Positions 25,560 through 35,023 of a DNA stretch of 64,000 bases are shown here, one piece after another (position 1 is the first letter of the stretch; every line of letters begins with the position of its first letter). The translations under genes were made by a program, and so were the position numbers. The DNA comes from Halorussus rarus (lineage in GTDB: Archaea; Halobacteriota; Halobacteria; Halobacteriales; Haladaptataceae), in the NCBI RefSeq assembly GCF_003369835.1, contig NZ_QPMJ01000002.1, positions 1,426,001 to 1,490,000 on the forward strand, given 5' to 3'. The notes under the pieces are model-generated. The model worked only from the letters and a program-made list of their open reading frames with translations, was not told the DNA's origin and did not search any database.

Positions 25560-26036
25560 GTGAGTACCGAGACTCCCGAGCGCGCTCACGACGCCGAACC
25601 GACCCCAGACCGACAGTCGCTCGACAGCGAGGACAATTACCGGACTTCCGATGGCGAGGACGGCGCCGACCCCGACGACGAACTCGTGGTCGCGGTCTAC
25701 CCCCGACGAGTCCACGAACAGGTACGGTCCGACCTCGACGACCGGCGCGAGCGCCCCTGCCGGGAGTACGAGGCCGAGTACGCCGACCTGCTGGCCGAGC
25801 GCGCCCGCCTGATCGACGAGGTGGCCGCGCTCGAACGGCAACTGGAGCGGGCGGAGTCCAGGCTGGACGCGGTGGTCGAGCGCTACGAGCGGATTCTGGC
25901 GGCCCGAGACGGGTCCGACCGCGACCGACCCGGCGGGGCGTGGCGGACCGGGCGAGCGGGCCGCGACGGCGGGGAGGACCCGGACGACCGCGAGCCGACC
26001 GGACTGCTCGCGCGTTTCGGGCGCAGTCTCCGATAG
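25560..26036 (+). CDS. Acidic coiled-coil protein of unknown function
   Basis: The 158-residue frame opens at a GTG. It has an acidic disordered start (to about 40), a short ordered part ELVVAVYPRRVHEQVRS, then a clear heptad region, roughly 75-120 (LLAERARLIDEVAALERQLERAESRL). A basic/acidic tail ends in GLLARFGRSLR. No family was recognised. A 12-base direct repeat (TCGTCTGACGCG-like at 25497-25507 and 25518-25528) and a T-run lie just upstream and may be regulatory. The opposite strand is also open, so the assignment is moderate. Confidence 0.6.
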   Translation: MSTETPERAHDAEPTPDRQSLDSEDNYRTSDGEDGADPDDELVVAVYPRRVHEQVRSDLDDRRERPCREYEAEYADLLAERARLIDEVAALERQLERAESRLDAVVERYERILAARDGSDRDRPGGAWRTGRAGRDGGEDPDDREPTGLLARFGRSLR

Positions 26037-26177
26037 CGTCCGCCGGGACGACCGCGGCCCGCCGCACGGGCCCGACGCAGCTTTTCTAGGGGCAGGCAAT
26101 TTTTGCTAAGAACCCGGTCCGACCGAGAACGGGACGCAGCGACACGGAATTCAGCCAGTGATAATTCCGTCCGGACG

Positions 26178-26187
26178 TTTATATATT
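26178..26187 (+). promoter_or_regulatory. TATA box for the 7TM/PAS histidine kinase
   Basis: TTTATATATT is the best TATA-like sequence in the 26037-26220 gap. Its spacing supports the ATG at 26221, with a leader of about 10 bases, rather than an ATG at 26158, which lies before the box. Confidence 0.55.
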
Positions 26188-26220
26188 TGGCTCGGAATAA
26201 TCGGTTCAACTCGGAGAAAG

Positions 26221-27948
26221 ATGCAGATCACGAACGACGTCGTCCTGTCGATGCTCGCCGCGCTCGTCACCGGCGGGGTCGCCGCGTTCGCCTGGCGGCG
26301 CCGCGGGCGGCCGGGCGGCCTCCCGGTCGCGGCGTTCAACGGGGCGGCGTGCGTCTGGACCGCCGGAAACGCGCTCCAGGCCGCGAGTACGACGCTGGCG
26401 GGGAAACTGCTGTGGGTCGACGTCCAGTATCTGGGTATCATCGTCGTCCCGATCGCGTGGTTCGCGCTCGCCTGCGAGTACACGGGCCGCGAGGAATGGG
26501 CGAACCCGCGGACGCTCGCGGCGCTGGCGGTTCCGCTCGTCGCGGCGGCGGTCCTCGCGTGGACGAACCCGTACCACCACCTGGTCCACGCGTCGAGCGA
26601 GGTCGTCACCGTCGGCGGGAACGCCTCGCTCCGCCGGACGTTCGGCCCGGCGTTCTGGGCGTCCTGGATCTACTCGAACCTGGTGTCGGGACTCGGGACG
26701 GTCGTGTTCTTCCACGGATTGGTCCGGTCGCGCCGGCTCTACCGCCGGCAGACGCTCGCCGTGGTCGCGGGGACCACCGTCCCGTGGACCGCCACATGGC
26801 TGTTCTTCACCGGTCGACTGACCGTCGAACCGGAGGCGTTCTTCGCGGTGTCCGGGGTGGCGTTCGCCTACGCCATCGCGGAGTACGACTTCCTCGGCGC
26901 GGCGCCTGTCGGTCGGACGACGGTGTTCGAGAAGATGGACGACCCCGTCGTCGTCCTCGACGACGAGGAGCGCATCGCCGACGCCAACCCCGCGGCCGGC
27001 GCCCTGTTCGGGTGGGAGCGCACCGACGCGATGGTCGGTCGACCCGTGGCCGAGGTCTGCGAGGAGTGCGCCGCTCTCGTCGACTGCCACGACGAGGACT
27101 CCGACGCGACGGTCGTCGTCGAGAATCCCGACGGCGAGCGCCGGCACTTCGACGTGCAGTCCTCGTCGCTGTCGAACGACTCGACCGCGGGGACCGCGCT
27201 ACTGCTCCGGGACGTGACCCGGCGCAGACGCAACGAACGGCGGCTCGAACGCCAGAACGAGCAGCTCGAGGAGGTCGGCCACACCATCGCCCACGACCTC
27301 CGGAACCCGCTCAACGTCGCGCAGGGCAACGCCGAGCTCGCGCGCGAGGCCGACGACCCCGACGCGGTCGCCGAGCGCCTCGCCGCGGTCGAGTCGGCCC
27401 ACGACCGCATGGAAGCGATCATCGACGAGGTCCTCGCGGTGGCGACGGGCGACGAGCCGGCGTCCCGGGACCGGCTCGACCTCCGGGCGGTCGCCGAGGG
27501 CGCCTGGCGGAACGTCGACACCGGCGGCGCCGAGCTGGCGTTCGACGGGGCCGACGTCGCGGTGGTGGCCGACGAGGGACGGCTCACCAGCGCCTTCGAG
27601 AACCTGTTCCGGAACGCCGTGGAGCACGGCTCCACGAGCCCTCGTTCGCAGGCTCACGAGAATCCGGTGGAGCACGGCGAATCCGGCGTGACCGTCACGG
27701 TCGGGTCGCTCGACGACGGCGCAGGGTTCTACGTGGCCGACGACGGGCCGGGCATCCCCGAGGACGACCGCGAGCGAGTGTTCGAGCGGGGGTTCACCAC
27801 GTCGGCGGGCGGGACCGGCGTGGGGCTCGCGGTGGTCAGTGACGTCGCCGACCGCCACGGCTGGACGGTCAGCGCGACCGAGAACGAGGCCGGCGGAGCG
27901 CGGTTCGAGGTCCGGGGCGTCGAGACGCCGGCCGCGCCGCGGTCGTAG
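26221..27948 (+). CDS. Histidine kinase with 7TM sensor and PAS domain
   Basis: The 575-residue protein has an N-terminal seven-helix membrane domain (about 5-225) of the type common in haloarchaeal kinases. A PAS domain (about 232-335) contains DDPVVVLDDEERIADANPAA and three cysteines (EVCEEC, DC). The kinase core has the H-box IAHDLRNPLN (His about 358), N-box LFRNAVEHG, DDGPGIPE and GTGVGLAV. After the N-box there is a 16-codon insertion between two perfect 12-base copies of the VEHG codons. It is an orphan kinase with no adjacent regulator. The ligand is unknown. Confidence 0.9.
   Translation: MQITNDVVLSMLAALVTGGVAAFAWRRRGRPGGLPVAAFNGAACVWTAGNALQAASTTLAGKLLWVDVQYLGIIVVPIAWFALACEYTGREEWANPRTLAALAVPLVAAAVLAWTNPYHHLVHASSEVVTVGGNASLRRTFGPAFWASWIYSNLVSGLGTVVFFHGLVRSRRLYRRQTLAVVAGTTVPWTATWLFFTGRLTVEPEAFFAVSGVAFAYAIAEYDFLGAAPVGRTTVFEKMDDPVVVLDDEERIADANPAAGALFGWERTDAMVGRPVAEVCEECAALVDCHDEDSDATVVVENPDGERRHFDVQSSSLSNDSTAGTALLLRDVTRRRRNERRLERQNEQLEEVGHTIAHDLRNPLNVAQGNAELAREADDPDAVAERLAAVESAHDRMEAIIDEVLAVATGDEPASRDRLDLRAVAEGAWRNVDTGGAELAFDGADVAVVADEGRLTSAFENLFRNAVEHGSTSPRSQAHENPVEHGESGVTVTVGSLDDGAGFYVADDGPGIPEDDRERVFERGFTTSAGGTGVGLAVVSDVADRHGWTVSATENEAGGARFEVRGVETPAAPRS
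27619..27678 (+). repeat. Palindrome and 12-base direct repeat inside the 7TM kinase gene
   Basis: GTGGAGC (27619-27625) pairs perfectly with GCTCCAC (27629-27635) around ACG, encoding VEHGST. The 12 bases GTGGAGCACGGC occur at 27619-27630 and again at 27667-27678, exactly 48 bases apart, so the insert is in frame. Confidence 0.75.
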
Positions 27949-28009
27949 CGAGCCGACACCGGTCGGCGACGATTCGCGGCTCGCCGGCACCGGATCCGAG
28001 GGCCGTCAG

Positions 28010-29239
28010 CTATCTGCTCCGGGCGAGTCCCACGACGACCACGGCGCTCACCAGCAGACAGCCCAGCAGGCCGGCGAACGCCGCCTCGTAGGACAGCCGG
28101 CCCGCGACGAAGCCGACGTAGCTCGGCCCGAGGCTCCCGAGCCCGATGTAGACGCTCCGGGTCGCGCCGAGGTCCCCGCCCATGCTGCCGTCCGGGAACG
28201 TGTCCATCAGCAGCGCCTGCATCACCGGCGGGTACGCCATCAGGCCGGCCGCGAAGGCGATCACGGCGAGGCCGACCGCGAGGGTTCCCGAGGCCGACAG
28301 CAGCCCCGCGAGCGCGGCTGCCGCGACCGTCAGCGCGCCCGCGGCGACGCCCGCCCGGGGGAACCGGTCGCCCAGCGACCCCGCGAGGGGCTTGACGACC
28401 GCCCCGACCACGAACAGCGCCGCGAACCCGCCGCTGGCCAGGTCGGCCGGGAACCCCTTGGCCACCCGGAGGAACGTCGGCAGGAAGCCGGCGGCGCTCT
28501 GCCAGGTGAACGCGTACAGCGCGTAGGCCAGCAGGTACCACCGCAGCCGCCGGTTGCGCCAGAGCCGGGCCGCGGTCGTCCGGGCGTCGTCGACGCCGGC
28601 GGCGACCGCTTCCCGGTCGGTCCGGGGCCGGTCGTACGCCTCGCGGGCCCAGACGTGCAGCGCCAGCGCGGTGCCGGCGAGCACAGCGACGACCGGGACG
28701 TAGGCGGTGCGCCAAGTCCCGACCGCGAGCACCGCGACTGCGAGGCCGGCCGCGGCCGCGCCGCCGACGTCTCCCGAGGCGGTGTGGAGCCCGAACGCCT
28801 CCCCGCGGCGGTCGACGAACAGGTCCGACACCAGCGCCCGCGCCGGGGTCGGGTAGAGTCCCGCGCCGACCCCGATGACGGCCGCGCCGAGCAGGTAGAA
28901 CGGGTAGGTGGGGGCGCTCGCGAGGGCGGCGAAGCCGACGACGACCAGCGAGAGGCCGGCGACCAGCAGGCTCTTGCGGGTCAGCCGGTCGGAGAGCCGG
29001 CCGCTGGGGTACTGGCCCATCGCGTACAGCCCCCAGAGCAGCGTGAACGCCAGCCCCGCCTGGAACTCGGTGATGCGGAGGTCGGTCATCACGTTCCCCA
29101 GCAGCGGCGAGAGCACGAGCCGGCCGGTCTGGATGGCGGTCCAGCCGAGCGAGACGGTGAGCAGGAGCCGGCCGGTGTAGCCGGTCAGCAGCCGCTCGCC
29201 GGCCTCCTCGTCCGTCTCGTCGGCGCGACCGTGTGACAC
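28010..29239 (-). CDS. Major facilitator superfamily transporter
   Basis: The 409-residue protein has 12 predicted membrane helices and starts at a GTG. MFS loop A appears as GRLSDRLTRKSLLV between helices 2 and 3, and its counterpart in the second half as LAGSLGDRFPRAGV. The first 20 residues are acidic and cytoplasmic. A general drug/sugar-type carrier is inferred; the substrate cannot be deduced. It is convergent with the kinase gene and separated from the next leftward genes by 60 bases, so it may form a loose cluster with them. Confidence 0.85.
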   Translation of the reverse strand: MSHGRADETDEEAGERLLTGYTGRLLLTVSLGWTAIQTGRLVLSPLLGNVMTDLRITEFQAGLAFTLLWGLYAMGQYPSGRLSDRLTRKSLLVAGLSLVVVGFAALASAPTYPFYLLGAAVIGVGAGLYPTPARALVSDLFVDRRGEAFGLHTASGDVGGAAAAGLAVAVLAVGTWRTAYVPVVAVLAGTALALHVWAREAYDRPRTDREAVAAGVDDARTTAARLWRNRRLRWYLLAYALYAFTWQSAAGFLPTFLRVAKGFPADLASGGFAALFVVGAVVKPLAGSLGDRFPRAGVAAGALTVAAAALAGLLSASGTLAVGLAVIAFAAGLMAYPPVMQALLMDTFPDGSMGGDLGATRSVYIGLGSLGPSYVGFVAGRLSYEAAFAGLLGCLLVSAVVVVGLARSR

Positions 29240-29299
29240 TGTCGGAGCAAGGACGAGGGGCTATTTCAGTGCGGCTTTTCCGGCAGGGCAGACGGGGTG

Positions 29300-29530
29300 T
29301 CAGAGCGCCGTCGCCCCGAAGTAGAGCCCCGCCGCGACGAGCGCGACGCCGACGACCCGGACCACCAGCCGCCAGCGGTCGGTCGCGGGCGAGTCCTCGC
29401 CGTACTCGCCGCCGCGGCCGGTCGGTCGCCGTCCCGCGGCGTGCATCCGGACGACCGCCTCCGGATACGCGAGGACGAACAGGCCGAGGCCGACGCCGAG
29501 AACGGCGGCCAGCGCGGTGCGGAGGTCCAT
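29300..29530 (-). CDS. Small two-helix membrane protein (76 aa)
   Basis: The protein has a hydrophobic helix at about 5-22, a polar loop with HAAGRRPTGRGGEYGEDS, then a second helix at 57-75 (VVRVVGVALVAAGLYFG). It lies 16 bases downstream of htpX on the same strand, so it is probably in the same transcript. A role in membrane protein quality control alongside HtpX is possible but only suggested by position. Confidence 0.65.
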   Translation of the reverse strand: MDLRTALAAVLGVGLGLFVLAYPEAVVRMHAAGRRPTGRGGEYGEDSPATDRWRLVVRVVGVALVAAGLYFGATAL

Positions 29531-29546
29531 CGTTGGGGCGGTTCGG

Positions 29547-30371
29547 TCAGTTACGCAGTCGCTCGATGCGCTTCTCGACCGGCGGGTGGCTGGCGAACAG
29601 GCGGGCGAGGCCGGACTCCTCGCCGAAGATGCACAGGGCGTTGACCTCGGAGTCGATCTCCGACTCGCGGGCGCGCTCGCTCCCCCGACTGATCTTCTCG
29701 AGGGCGCTGGCCAGCGGTTCGCCGCCGCCGATCTCGTCGGCGGCGTCGCGGTCGGCGACGTACTCCCGGTACCGCGAGATGGCGAACACGAACACCATCA
29801 CGAGCATCTGGGTTATCTGGCCCACGACCATGGCGAGGAAGAAGTCCGCGAGGTCGTTGTCGCCGGTGAGCAGGACCGCCCACTGGGCGACGATGGCGAC
29901 GATGGAGGCGACGCCCTGCCCGAGCACCATCATCACCACGTCCCGGTTCCGGATGTGGGCGAGCTCGTGCGCGAGGACGCCCTCGACCTCGTCGGGGTCG
30001 AGCAACTGGAGGAGTTCCTCCGACACGACCACGGTGCCCGCGCCCTTCCGCCCGACCGCGAAGGCGTTGGGGACGCCCATCCGGGCGACCATCAGCCGCG
30101 GCTTGTCGATGCCCATGTCGTCGCTGAGTCGTTCGACGCGCCGGTGCACGTCGGGGAAGCGCTCCTCGGGCATCTCCTCCGCGCCGACGCTCCGGAGCGC
30201 GGCCCACTTGCCGATCTTGTACTGGACGCCGACGAAGGCGAGGCTCCCGAGCGCGACGAGCCACAGCGGGAAGCCGAACGCGCCCATCGCGACGACCGCC
30301 GCGACGGCGTAAAGCGCGAACAGCATCGACCCGACGACCGCCATTCGTGCCTTCAGGCCGAGGTGTCTCAT
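29547..30371 (-). CDS. htpX: HtpX-like M48 membrane metalloprotease
   Basis: The 274-residue protein has two N-terminal membrane helices (about 10-50). The zinc motif HELAH is near 134-138, with a third-ligand glutamate in SRYREYVADRDAA near 200-212, and two further hydrophobic helices lie in between. This is the standard HtpX/Ste24-like layout for degrading misfolded membrane proteins, with the active site on the cytoplasmic side. The start ATG at 30371 gives the expected MRHLGLKARM lead. Confidence 0.93.
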   Translation of the reverse strand: MRHLGLKARMAVVGSMLFALYAVAAVVAMGAFGFPLWLVALGSLAFVGVQYKIGKWAALRSVGAEEMPEERFPDVHRRVERLSDDMGIDKPRLMVARMGVPNAFAVGRKGAGTVVVSEELLQLLDPDEVEGVLAHELAHIRNRDVVMMVLGQGVASIVAIVAQWAVLLTGDNDLADFFLAMVVGQITQMLVMVFVFAISRYREYVADRDAADEIGGGEPLASALEKISRGSERARESEIDSEVNALCIFGEESGLARLFASHPPVEKRIERLRN

Positions 30372-30430
30372 GTACGAGCGGTATCAACGACGACAGTAAA
30401 AAGCGGCGGTCGCGCCGGACCGGCGCGGCG

Positions 30431-31294
30431 TCAGTCGCTCGTCGGCGTCCCGGACTGCTCGTCGCCCTTCGCGGTCGGTCCGTCGGCGTCACCGCTCGCG
30501 ACGTCGCCGATCTCGCCGGCGTAGTCGGCCTCGTACCCCAGCAGCGACGAGTGGCCGGTGGCCGACATGAGCACCGGCCAGAACTCCCGGTCGGCCGCGA
30601 GTTCGCGGTCGCCGTCGGTCGTCGCGGCGTACGCCTCGCCCGGGGCGACCCGCTCGAAGTTCTCGGCGTACACCTCGTAGTCGGCGCCGGGGTCCTTCCG
30701 GACGACCTCCCGGACCCGGTAGCAGTCGGTCGGCGTCGGGTCGGGCGCGCCGGGCAGGACGTCCGTCAGTCGGAGGTAGGCCACCAGGCAGTCGTAGGCG
30801 TTCGCGGCCGCCTGCGCCGAGCCCTGGTAGCCCGCCTCGACGTTCACGAACTCGGGGAGGTTGACGCTCCGCCCCTCGACGACGCCGGTGAAGTCGGCGG
30901 CGTGGGCCACCGGCAGCGCCCGCATTATCTCGGCCTTCCGGGGCGTGAGGTCGGCGAGCGTCCCGAACGCCTCGTCGGTCGAGACCGTCGAGTGGAAGCC
31001 CAGCGTCGCGCAGCCGTCGATCTCGGCCAGGAGGTCGTGGGCCAGCCGCTCCTCGTGGACCTCGCTGTCGGGGTCGCCCGGGAACACCCGATTCACGTCG
31101 GCCTCGACGTAGCGCTCGCCCGCGTCCAGCGCCCGCTCGTTGGCGACGATCAGCTTCACCGGTCGCTCGACCGCGTCGGCGAGATCCGATTCGAGGAACC
31201 GCTCGATGGCGCGGACGCCGCACGGTTCGTCGCCGTGGATGGCGCCCGCGACCGCTACCTCCGGCGTGCCGTCGCCCAGCGTTTCGACCCGCAT
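30431..31294 (-). CDS. Succinylglutamate desuccinylase/aspartoacylase family protein
   Basis: The 287-residue zinc hydrolase has the AspA/AstE signature HGDE (residues 20-23), EADVNRVFPGD near 64-74 and FHSTVS with the second zinc His near 99. The family deacylates N-acyl amino acids. The exact substrate is unknown; the arginine cluster of this window uses a LysW carrier, so an acetylornithine role is not needed. The last 25 residues are an acidic tail. It is upstream of htpX on the same strand with a 59-base gap. Confidence 0.82.
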   Translation of the reverse strand: MRVETLGDGTPEVAVAGAIHGDEPCGVRAIERFLESDLADAVERPVKLIVANERALDAGERYVEADVNRVFPGDPDSEVHEERLAHDLLAEIDGCATLGFHSTVSTDEAFGTLADLTPRKAEIMRALPVAHAADFTGVVEGRSVNLPEFVNVEAGYQGSAQAAANAYDCLVAYLRLTDVLPGAPDPTPTDCYRVREVVRKDPGADYEVYAENFERVAPGEAYAATTDGDRELAADREFWPVLMSATGHSSLLGYEADYAGEIGDVASGDADGPTAKGDEQSGTPTSD

Positions 31295-31449
31295 TGTCGG
31301 TCGGTATCGGTTCGACCGGAAAAATCGTTCCGGCCCCGGTGACCCTTGCGGTCGCGTGCCGGCGCGTGCGACCGCGGAGTGACCCTCGCGACGACGAGCG
31401 ACGGTGGCGACGCCGGAGGTTTATCCGTCCGCGCCTCCCACGGCGAGCC

Positions 31450-32202
31450 ATGACACCCACCGTGACCCCGCTGTGCTGCGGCTCGCTGACGATGGACAAG
31501 AGCGTCCTCGTCGCCGGGGAGACCGGCGTCGAGATCGTCGCGCCCTCGCTCTCGTTCCTCGTCGAGGCCGAGCGGACGGTGCTGGTCGACACCAGCTTCG
31601 GCGACGTCGACCGGATGAACGACCTGCATCCGGGGTTCGACTGCCGGCGCGACGACGGCCAGACCGTCGAGGCGGCGCTCGCCGGCGAGGGGTACGAGCC
31701 GGGCGACGTGGACGCGGTCGTGCTCACGCACCTCGACTGGGACCACTGCTACAACCTCGACACCTTCGTCGATGGGGGCGCGACCGTCTACGTCCAGCGC
31801 CGGGAGTTGGCGTACGCCATCGCGCCCTACCCGATGCACGCGACCCGGTACGAGGCCAAGTCGCTCGGCCGCGAACCCCCGTGGCTCTCTGTCGACCTGA
31901 CGCCCGTGGAGGGCGAGACCGAAATCTGCTCGGGCGTCACGGTGTTCCCGACGCCGGGCCACACGGTCGGCCACCAGTCGGTCGCGGTCGACACGGACGA
32001 GGGGACGACCGTGATCGCGATGGACGCGATCCCGACGTTCGAGAACCTCGACGGCGGGGACGACGCTCCCTTCCGCCGCGGGGGCGCCGTGAACGACTTC
32101 GACTGGTGGGCCAGCGCGAAGGAGGTCGCCGAGCGCGCCGACGAGATTCTGCCCGGCCACGAGTGGGCGCTGGTCGACGCGGGCCCCGAGGCGACCGGGT
32201 GA
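31450..32202 (+). CDS. MBL-fold hydrolase (AHL-lactonase-like)
   Basis: The 250-residue metallo-beta-lactamase-fold protein has the metal motif THLDWDHCYN (HxxxDH form) near 97-106, PGHTVGHQS near 165-173, the bridging Asp in AMDAIP and a late HEW. The arrangement is that of N-acyl-homoserine-lactonase-like hydrolases such as AiiA/AttM, but many members act on other esters or lactones. The ATG at 31450 is the first start that gives the family N-terminus. It diverges from the aspartoacylase-like gene. Confidence 0.85.
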   Translation: MTPTVTPLCCGSLTMDKSVLVAGETGVEIVAPSLSFLVEAERTVLVDTSFGDVDRMNDLHPGFDCRRDDGQTVEAALAGEGYEPGDVDAVVLTHLDWDHCYNLDTFVDGGATVYVQRRELAYAIAPYPMHATRYEAKSLGREPPWLSVDLTPVEGETEICSGVTVFPTPGHTVGHQSVAVDTDEGTTVIAMDAIPTFENLDGGDDAPFRRGGAVNDFDWWASAKEVAERADEILPGHEWALVDAGPEATG

Positions 32203-32281
32203 CCGTCTGAACCGACCGGACCGCCGACGCGACCCGGCGGGCGGACAGGCTTTTGGTCGTCTCCTCGCAACTATCGCCCCG

Positions 32282-33499
32282 ATGGAGACGCCGGAGTACG
32301 GCACGCGCCGCGCGTACGGCCTCGTGATCGTCGCGGCGCTCGGGTACGGGTGCCTGATGTTCGTCTGGTTCTCGCTGCCGGCCTACCTCTCGACCGTTAT
32401 CGCGGACATCGGACTGACCGGCACGCAGGCCGGGGTGCTGGTCGGCGCGGTCCCGCTGACGTACGTCCCGCTCGCGCTGGTCTCGGGAGTCGTCGTCGAC
32501 CGCGTGGGGCCCGGCCGGAGCCTCGCGGCCGGCGTCCTGGTGTTCGGCGTCGCCCAAGTCGGCCGGAGCGCAGCACCGGGGTTCCCGTCGCTGCTCGCGG
32601 CCACGCTCCTGGTCGGGGTCGGCGCGACCGCCGTCACGTTCGGGCTCCCGAAGCTCGTCTCGGTGCTGTTCCCGCCCGAGCGCACGGGAACGCCCTCGTC
32701 GATCTACCTCATCGGCTCGTCGGCGGGGTCGGCCGCCGTGTTCGGCGTGGGTCGGCCGGTGCTCGGGCCGCTGCTGGGCGGGTGGCGCCCGCTGTTCTTC
32801 TGGAGCGGCGTCGTCGCGGTCGGCTACGCCGCCGTCTGGTACGCCGTCGCGCGGCGGGCCGGCATCGACGATAGCACCGCCGAGGGCGACGCGTCGTTCT
32901 CGATCGACTCGATCCGCCGCGACCTCCGGCTGGTTCTGGCCCACCGGGAGCTCCAGCTCGTCGTGGTCGTCGGGACGATGTACCTGCTCGTCAACCACGG
33001 CGTCCAGGGCTGGCTCCCGACCGTGCTGGAGGCCCGCGGGCTCCCGGCCGACCTCGCCGGCCGGACCGCGAGCGGCTTCGTCGCGTCGTTCGCGCTCGGC
33101 GTCGCGACCGTCCCCGCGGTCGCGGACCGGTACGCCGTCCGGCGGGCCGCCCTGGTCGCGTGCGGGCTCGTCGTGTTCGCCGGCGGCCTCGGGCTGACGG
33201 TCGGCGGCGTCGGTCCCCTCGCCTTCGTGGGCGTCGTCGCCACCGGGGTCGGCGTCGGCGGGCTCTCGCCGCTGGTTCGGGCGATTCCCCCGGAGCTCGA
33301 CGGGGTCGGCTCGGAGCTCACGGGGACCGCGATGGGGTTCGTCTTCGCGGTCGGCGAGATCGGCGGCTTCCTGGGCCCCGTAATCGTCGGGACGTCCCGC
33401 GGGACCACTGGCTCGTTCGCCCCCGGACTGGGGTTGCTCGCCGCCGCCGGACTGGTCGTCGTCCTCGCAGGGGGCGCCCTGCGGCGGCTGCGTCGGTGA
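32282..33499 (+). CDS. MFS transporter (CynX/NimT-like)
   Basis: The 405-residue carrier has 12 membrane helices with the loop motif VDRVGPGRSLAAG between helices 2 and 3 and a short charged central loop (IDDSTAEGDASFSIDSIRRDLR). The pattern is close to the cyanate/nitroimidazole (CynX/NimT) branch, but substrate calls are unreliable in MFS. It follows the MBL hydrolase by 79 bases on the same strand, so the pair may be co-expressed. Confidence 0.83.
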   Translation: METPEYGTRRAYGLVIVAALGYGCLMFVWFSLPAYLSTVIADIGLTGTQAGVLVGAVPLTYVPLALVSGVVVDRVGPGRSLAAGVLVFGVAQVGRSAAPGFPSLLAATLLVGVGATAVTFGLPKLVSVLFPPERTGTPSSIYLIGSSAGSAAVFGVGRPVLGPLLGGWRPLFFWSGVVAVGYAAVWYAVARRAGIDDSTAEGDASFSIDSIRRDLRLVLAHRELQLVVVVGTMYLLVNHGVQGWLPTVLEARGLPADLAGRTASGFVASFALGVATVPAVADRYAVRRAALVACGLVVFAGGLGLTVGGVGPLAFVGVVATGVGVGGLSPLVRAIPPELDGVGSELTGTAMGFVFAVGEIGGFLGPVIVGTSRGTTGSFAPGLGLLAAAGLVVVLAGGALRRLRR

Positions 33500-33619
33500 C
33501 CGCGATGCGGAACGGAGACCGCGTCAATCGGCGGTGACCCACTACGAGGTCACAGGTATCGGACGATGTTGCCACCATGACGTGTCGATAAGGGCGTTCT
33601 GTTCGTTTGGCCAGACGAC

Positions 33620-34975
33620 ATGACGACGACTGACGAGGTGCTCCGAGCGGCAGACGCCGAGGACGTGGAGCTCGTCCGCATCGCGTTCGTCAACAACAGC
33701 GGGGTGCCCCGCGGCCGGGTCGTCGACCGGGACGGCCTCGACGGCGCCTTCGAGAGCGGCGTGAACGTCACCCGGGCGATGCAGTCGTTCAACGCGCTCG
33801 ACCGGCTGGCGGCCGACGGTTCGTACGGGCCGGTCGGCGAGGTGCGGGTGGTGCCCGACCCCGAGACGTTCACCCCGCTGCCGTACGACGAGGGCGCGGC
33901 GTTCGCGCTGGCGGACCTCCGGACCCTCGACGGCGAGCCGTGGGCGGCCGGGCCGCGCGCGCAGTTGAAGCGGTACCTCGACGAGGTGGCCGACCGGGGG
34001 TTCTCGCCCGCGGCGGCGTTCGAGAGCGAGTTCTACTACCTCCGGGAGACCGAGGACGGCGACCTCGAACCGTTCGACGAGACGACCTGCTTCTCGACCG
34101 CCGGAATGCGCAGCGCCCACGACGTGATCTCGGACACGGTGGACGCGCTCAAGGCCCAGGGGATGGGCCTGGCGGCGTACTACCCCGAGTACGGCCCCGG
34201 CCAGCAGGAGCTCGTGGTCGACCACGACACCGGCGTCGCGGCCGCGGACAACTACGTCCTGTTCAAGGAGACGGTCGACGCGGTGGCCGACGACCACGGG
34301 CTGGCGACCAGCTTCCGCCCGAAGCCCTTCCCGCAGCTGCCCGGGTCGGGCTGTCACGTCCACCTCTCGCTGTGGCGCGACGGCGAGAACGCGTTCCACG
34401 ACCCGGACGCCGACGGCCACTACCCGCTGAGCGAGACCGGCCGCCACTTCGTCGGCGGCGTGCTCGACCACGCCCCGGCGCTGGTGGCGCTGACCGCGCC
34501 CACGGTCGAGTCCTACGACCGGCTCGCGCCCGGCATGTGGTCGTCGGCGTTCGCCTGCTGGGGCCGCGACAACCGCGAGGCCGCGGTCCGGGTCCCCTCG
34601 GTCGACTCGCGGAAGCCGGCCGCGACAACCCGCATCGAGTTCAAGCCCGCCGACAACACCGTGAATCCCTACCTGGTCCAGCTCGGCCTGCTCGCTGCCG
34701 GGCTCGACGGTGTGGACCGCGAGCTCGACCCCGGCGAGCCGCTCGACCGCGACCCCTCGGACCTCAGTGACGAGGAGCGCGAGTCGCAGGGAATCGAGCG
34801 ACTCCCCGCCACCCTGAAGGAGGCGGTCGAGGCGCTCGCCGACGACGACGTGCTCCGCGAGGCGATGGGCGACCCCCTGTTCGAGTCGTACGTCGAGGTC
34901 AAGCGCAGCGAGTGGGAGCAGTCGACGGACGACGAGGGCGAGTGGGAGTCGGAGTACCTCGCGAGAGGGTTCTGA
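33620..34975 (+). CDS. Glutamine synthetase-like gamma-glutamyl ligase
   Basis: The 451-residue enzyme has the GS fold: an N-terminal beta-grasp (to about 100), then the catalytic domain. It has FESEFYYL (Glu metal ligands), GPGQQELVV, GSGCHVHLSLW, the ATP/phosphate-site DNREAAVRVPS and RIEFKPADNTVNPYL. All core ligands are present, so it should make a gamma-glutamyl bond. It lacks close similarity to the main nitrogen-assimilating GlnA in the N-terminal half and resembles the PuuA/GlnA3-type branch that may act on amines. It is monocistronic and convergent with serA. Confidence 0.85.
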   Translation: MTTTDEVLRAADAEDVELVRIAFVNNSGVPRGRVVDRDGLDGAFESGVNVTRAMQSFNALDRLAADGSYGPVGEVRVVPDPETFTPLPYDEGAAFALADLRTLDGEPWAAGPRAQLKRYLDEVADRGFSPAAAFESEFYYLRETEDGDLEPFDETTCFSTAGMRSAHDVISDTVDALKAQGMGLAAYYPEYGPGQQELVVDHDTGVAAADNYVLFKETVDAVADDHGLATSFRPKPFPQLPGSGCHVHLSLWRDGENAFHDPDADGHYPLSETGRHFVGGVLDHAPALVALTAPTVESYDRLAPGMWSSAFACWGRDNREAAVRVPSVDSRKPAATTRIEFKPADNTVNPYLVQLGLLAAGLDGVDRELDPGEPLDRDPSDLSDEERESQGIERLPATLKEAVEALADDDVLREAMGDPLFESYVEVKRSEWEQSTDDEGEWESEYLARGF

Positions 34976-35023
34976 GAAAAGAGAGCGACTGCGAAAATCA
35001 GTCTTCGGAACCGTTCTACCGCC

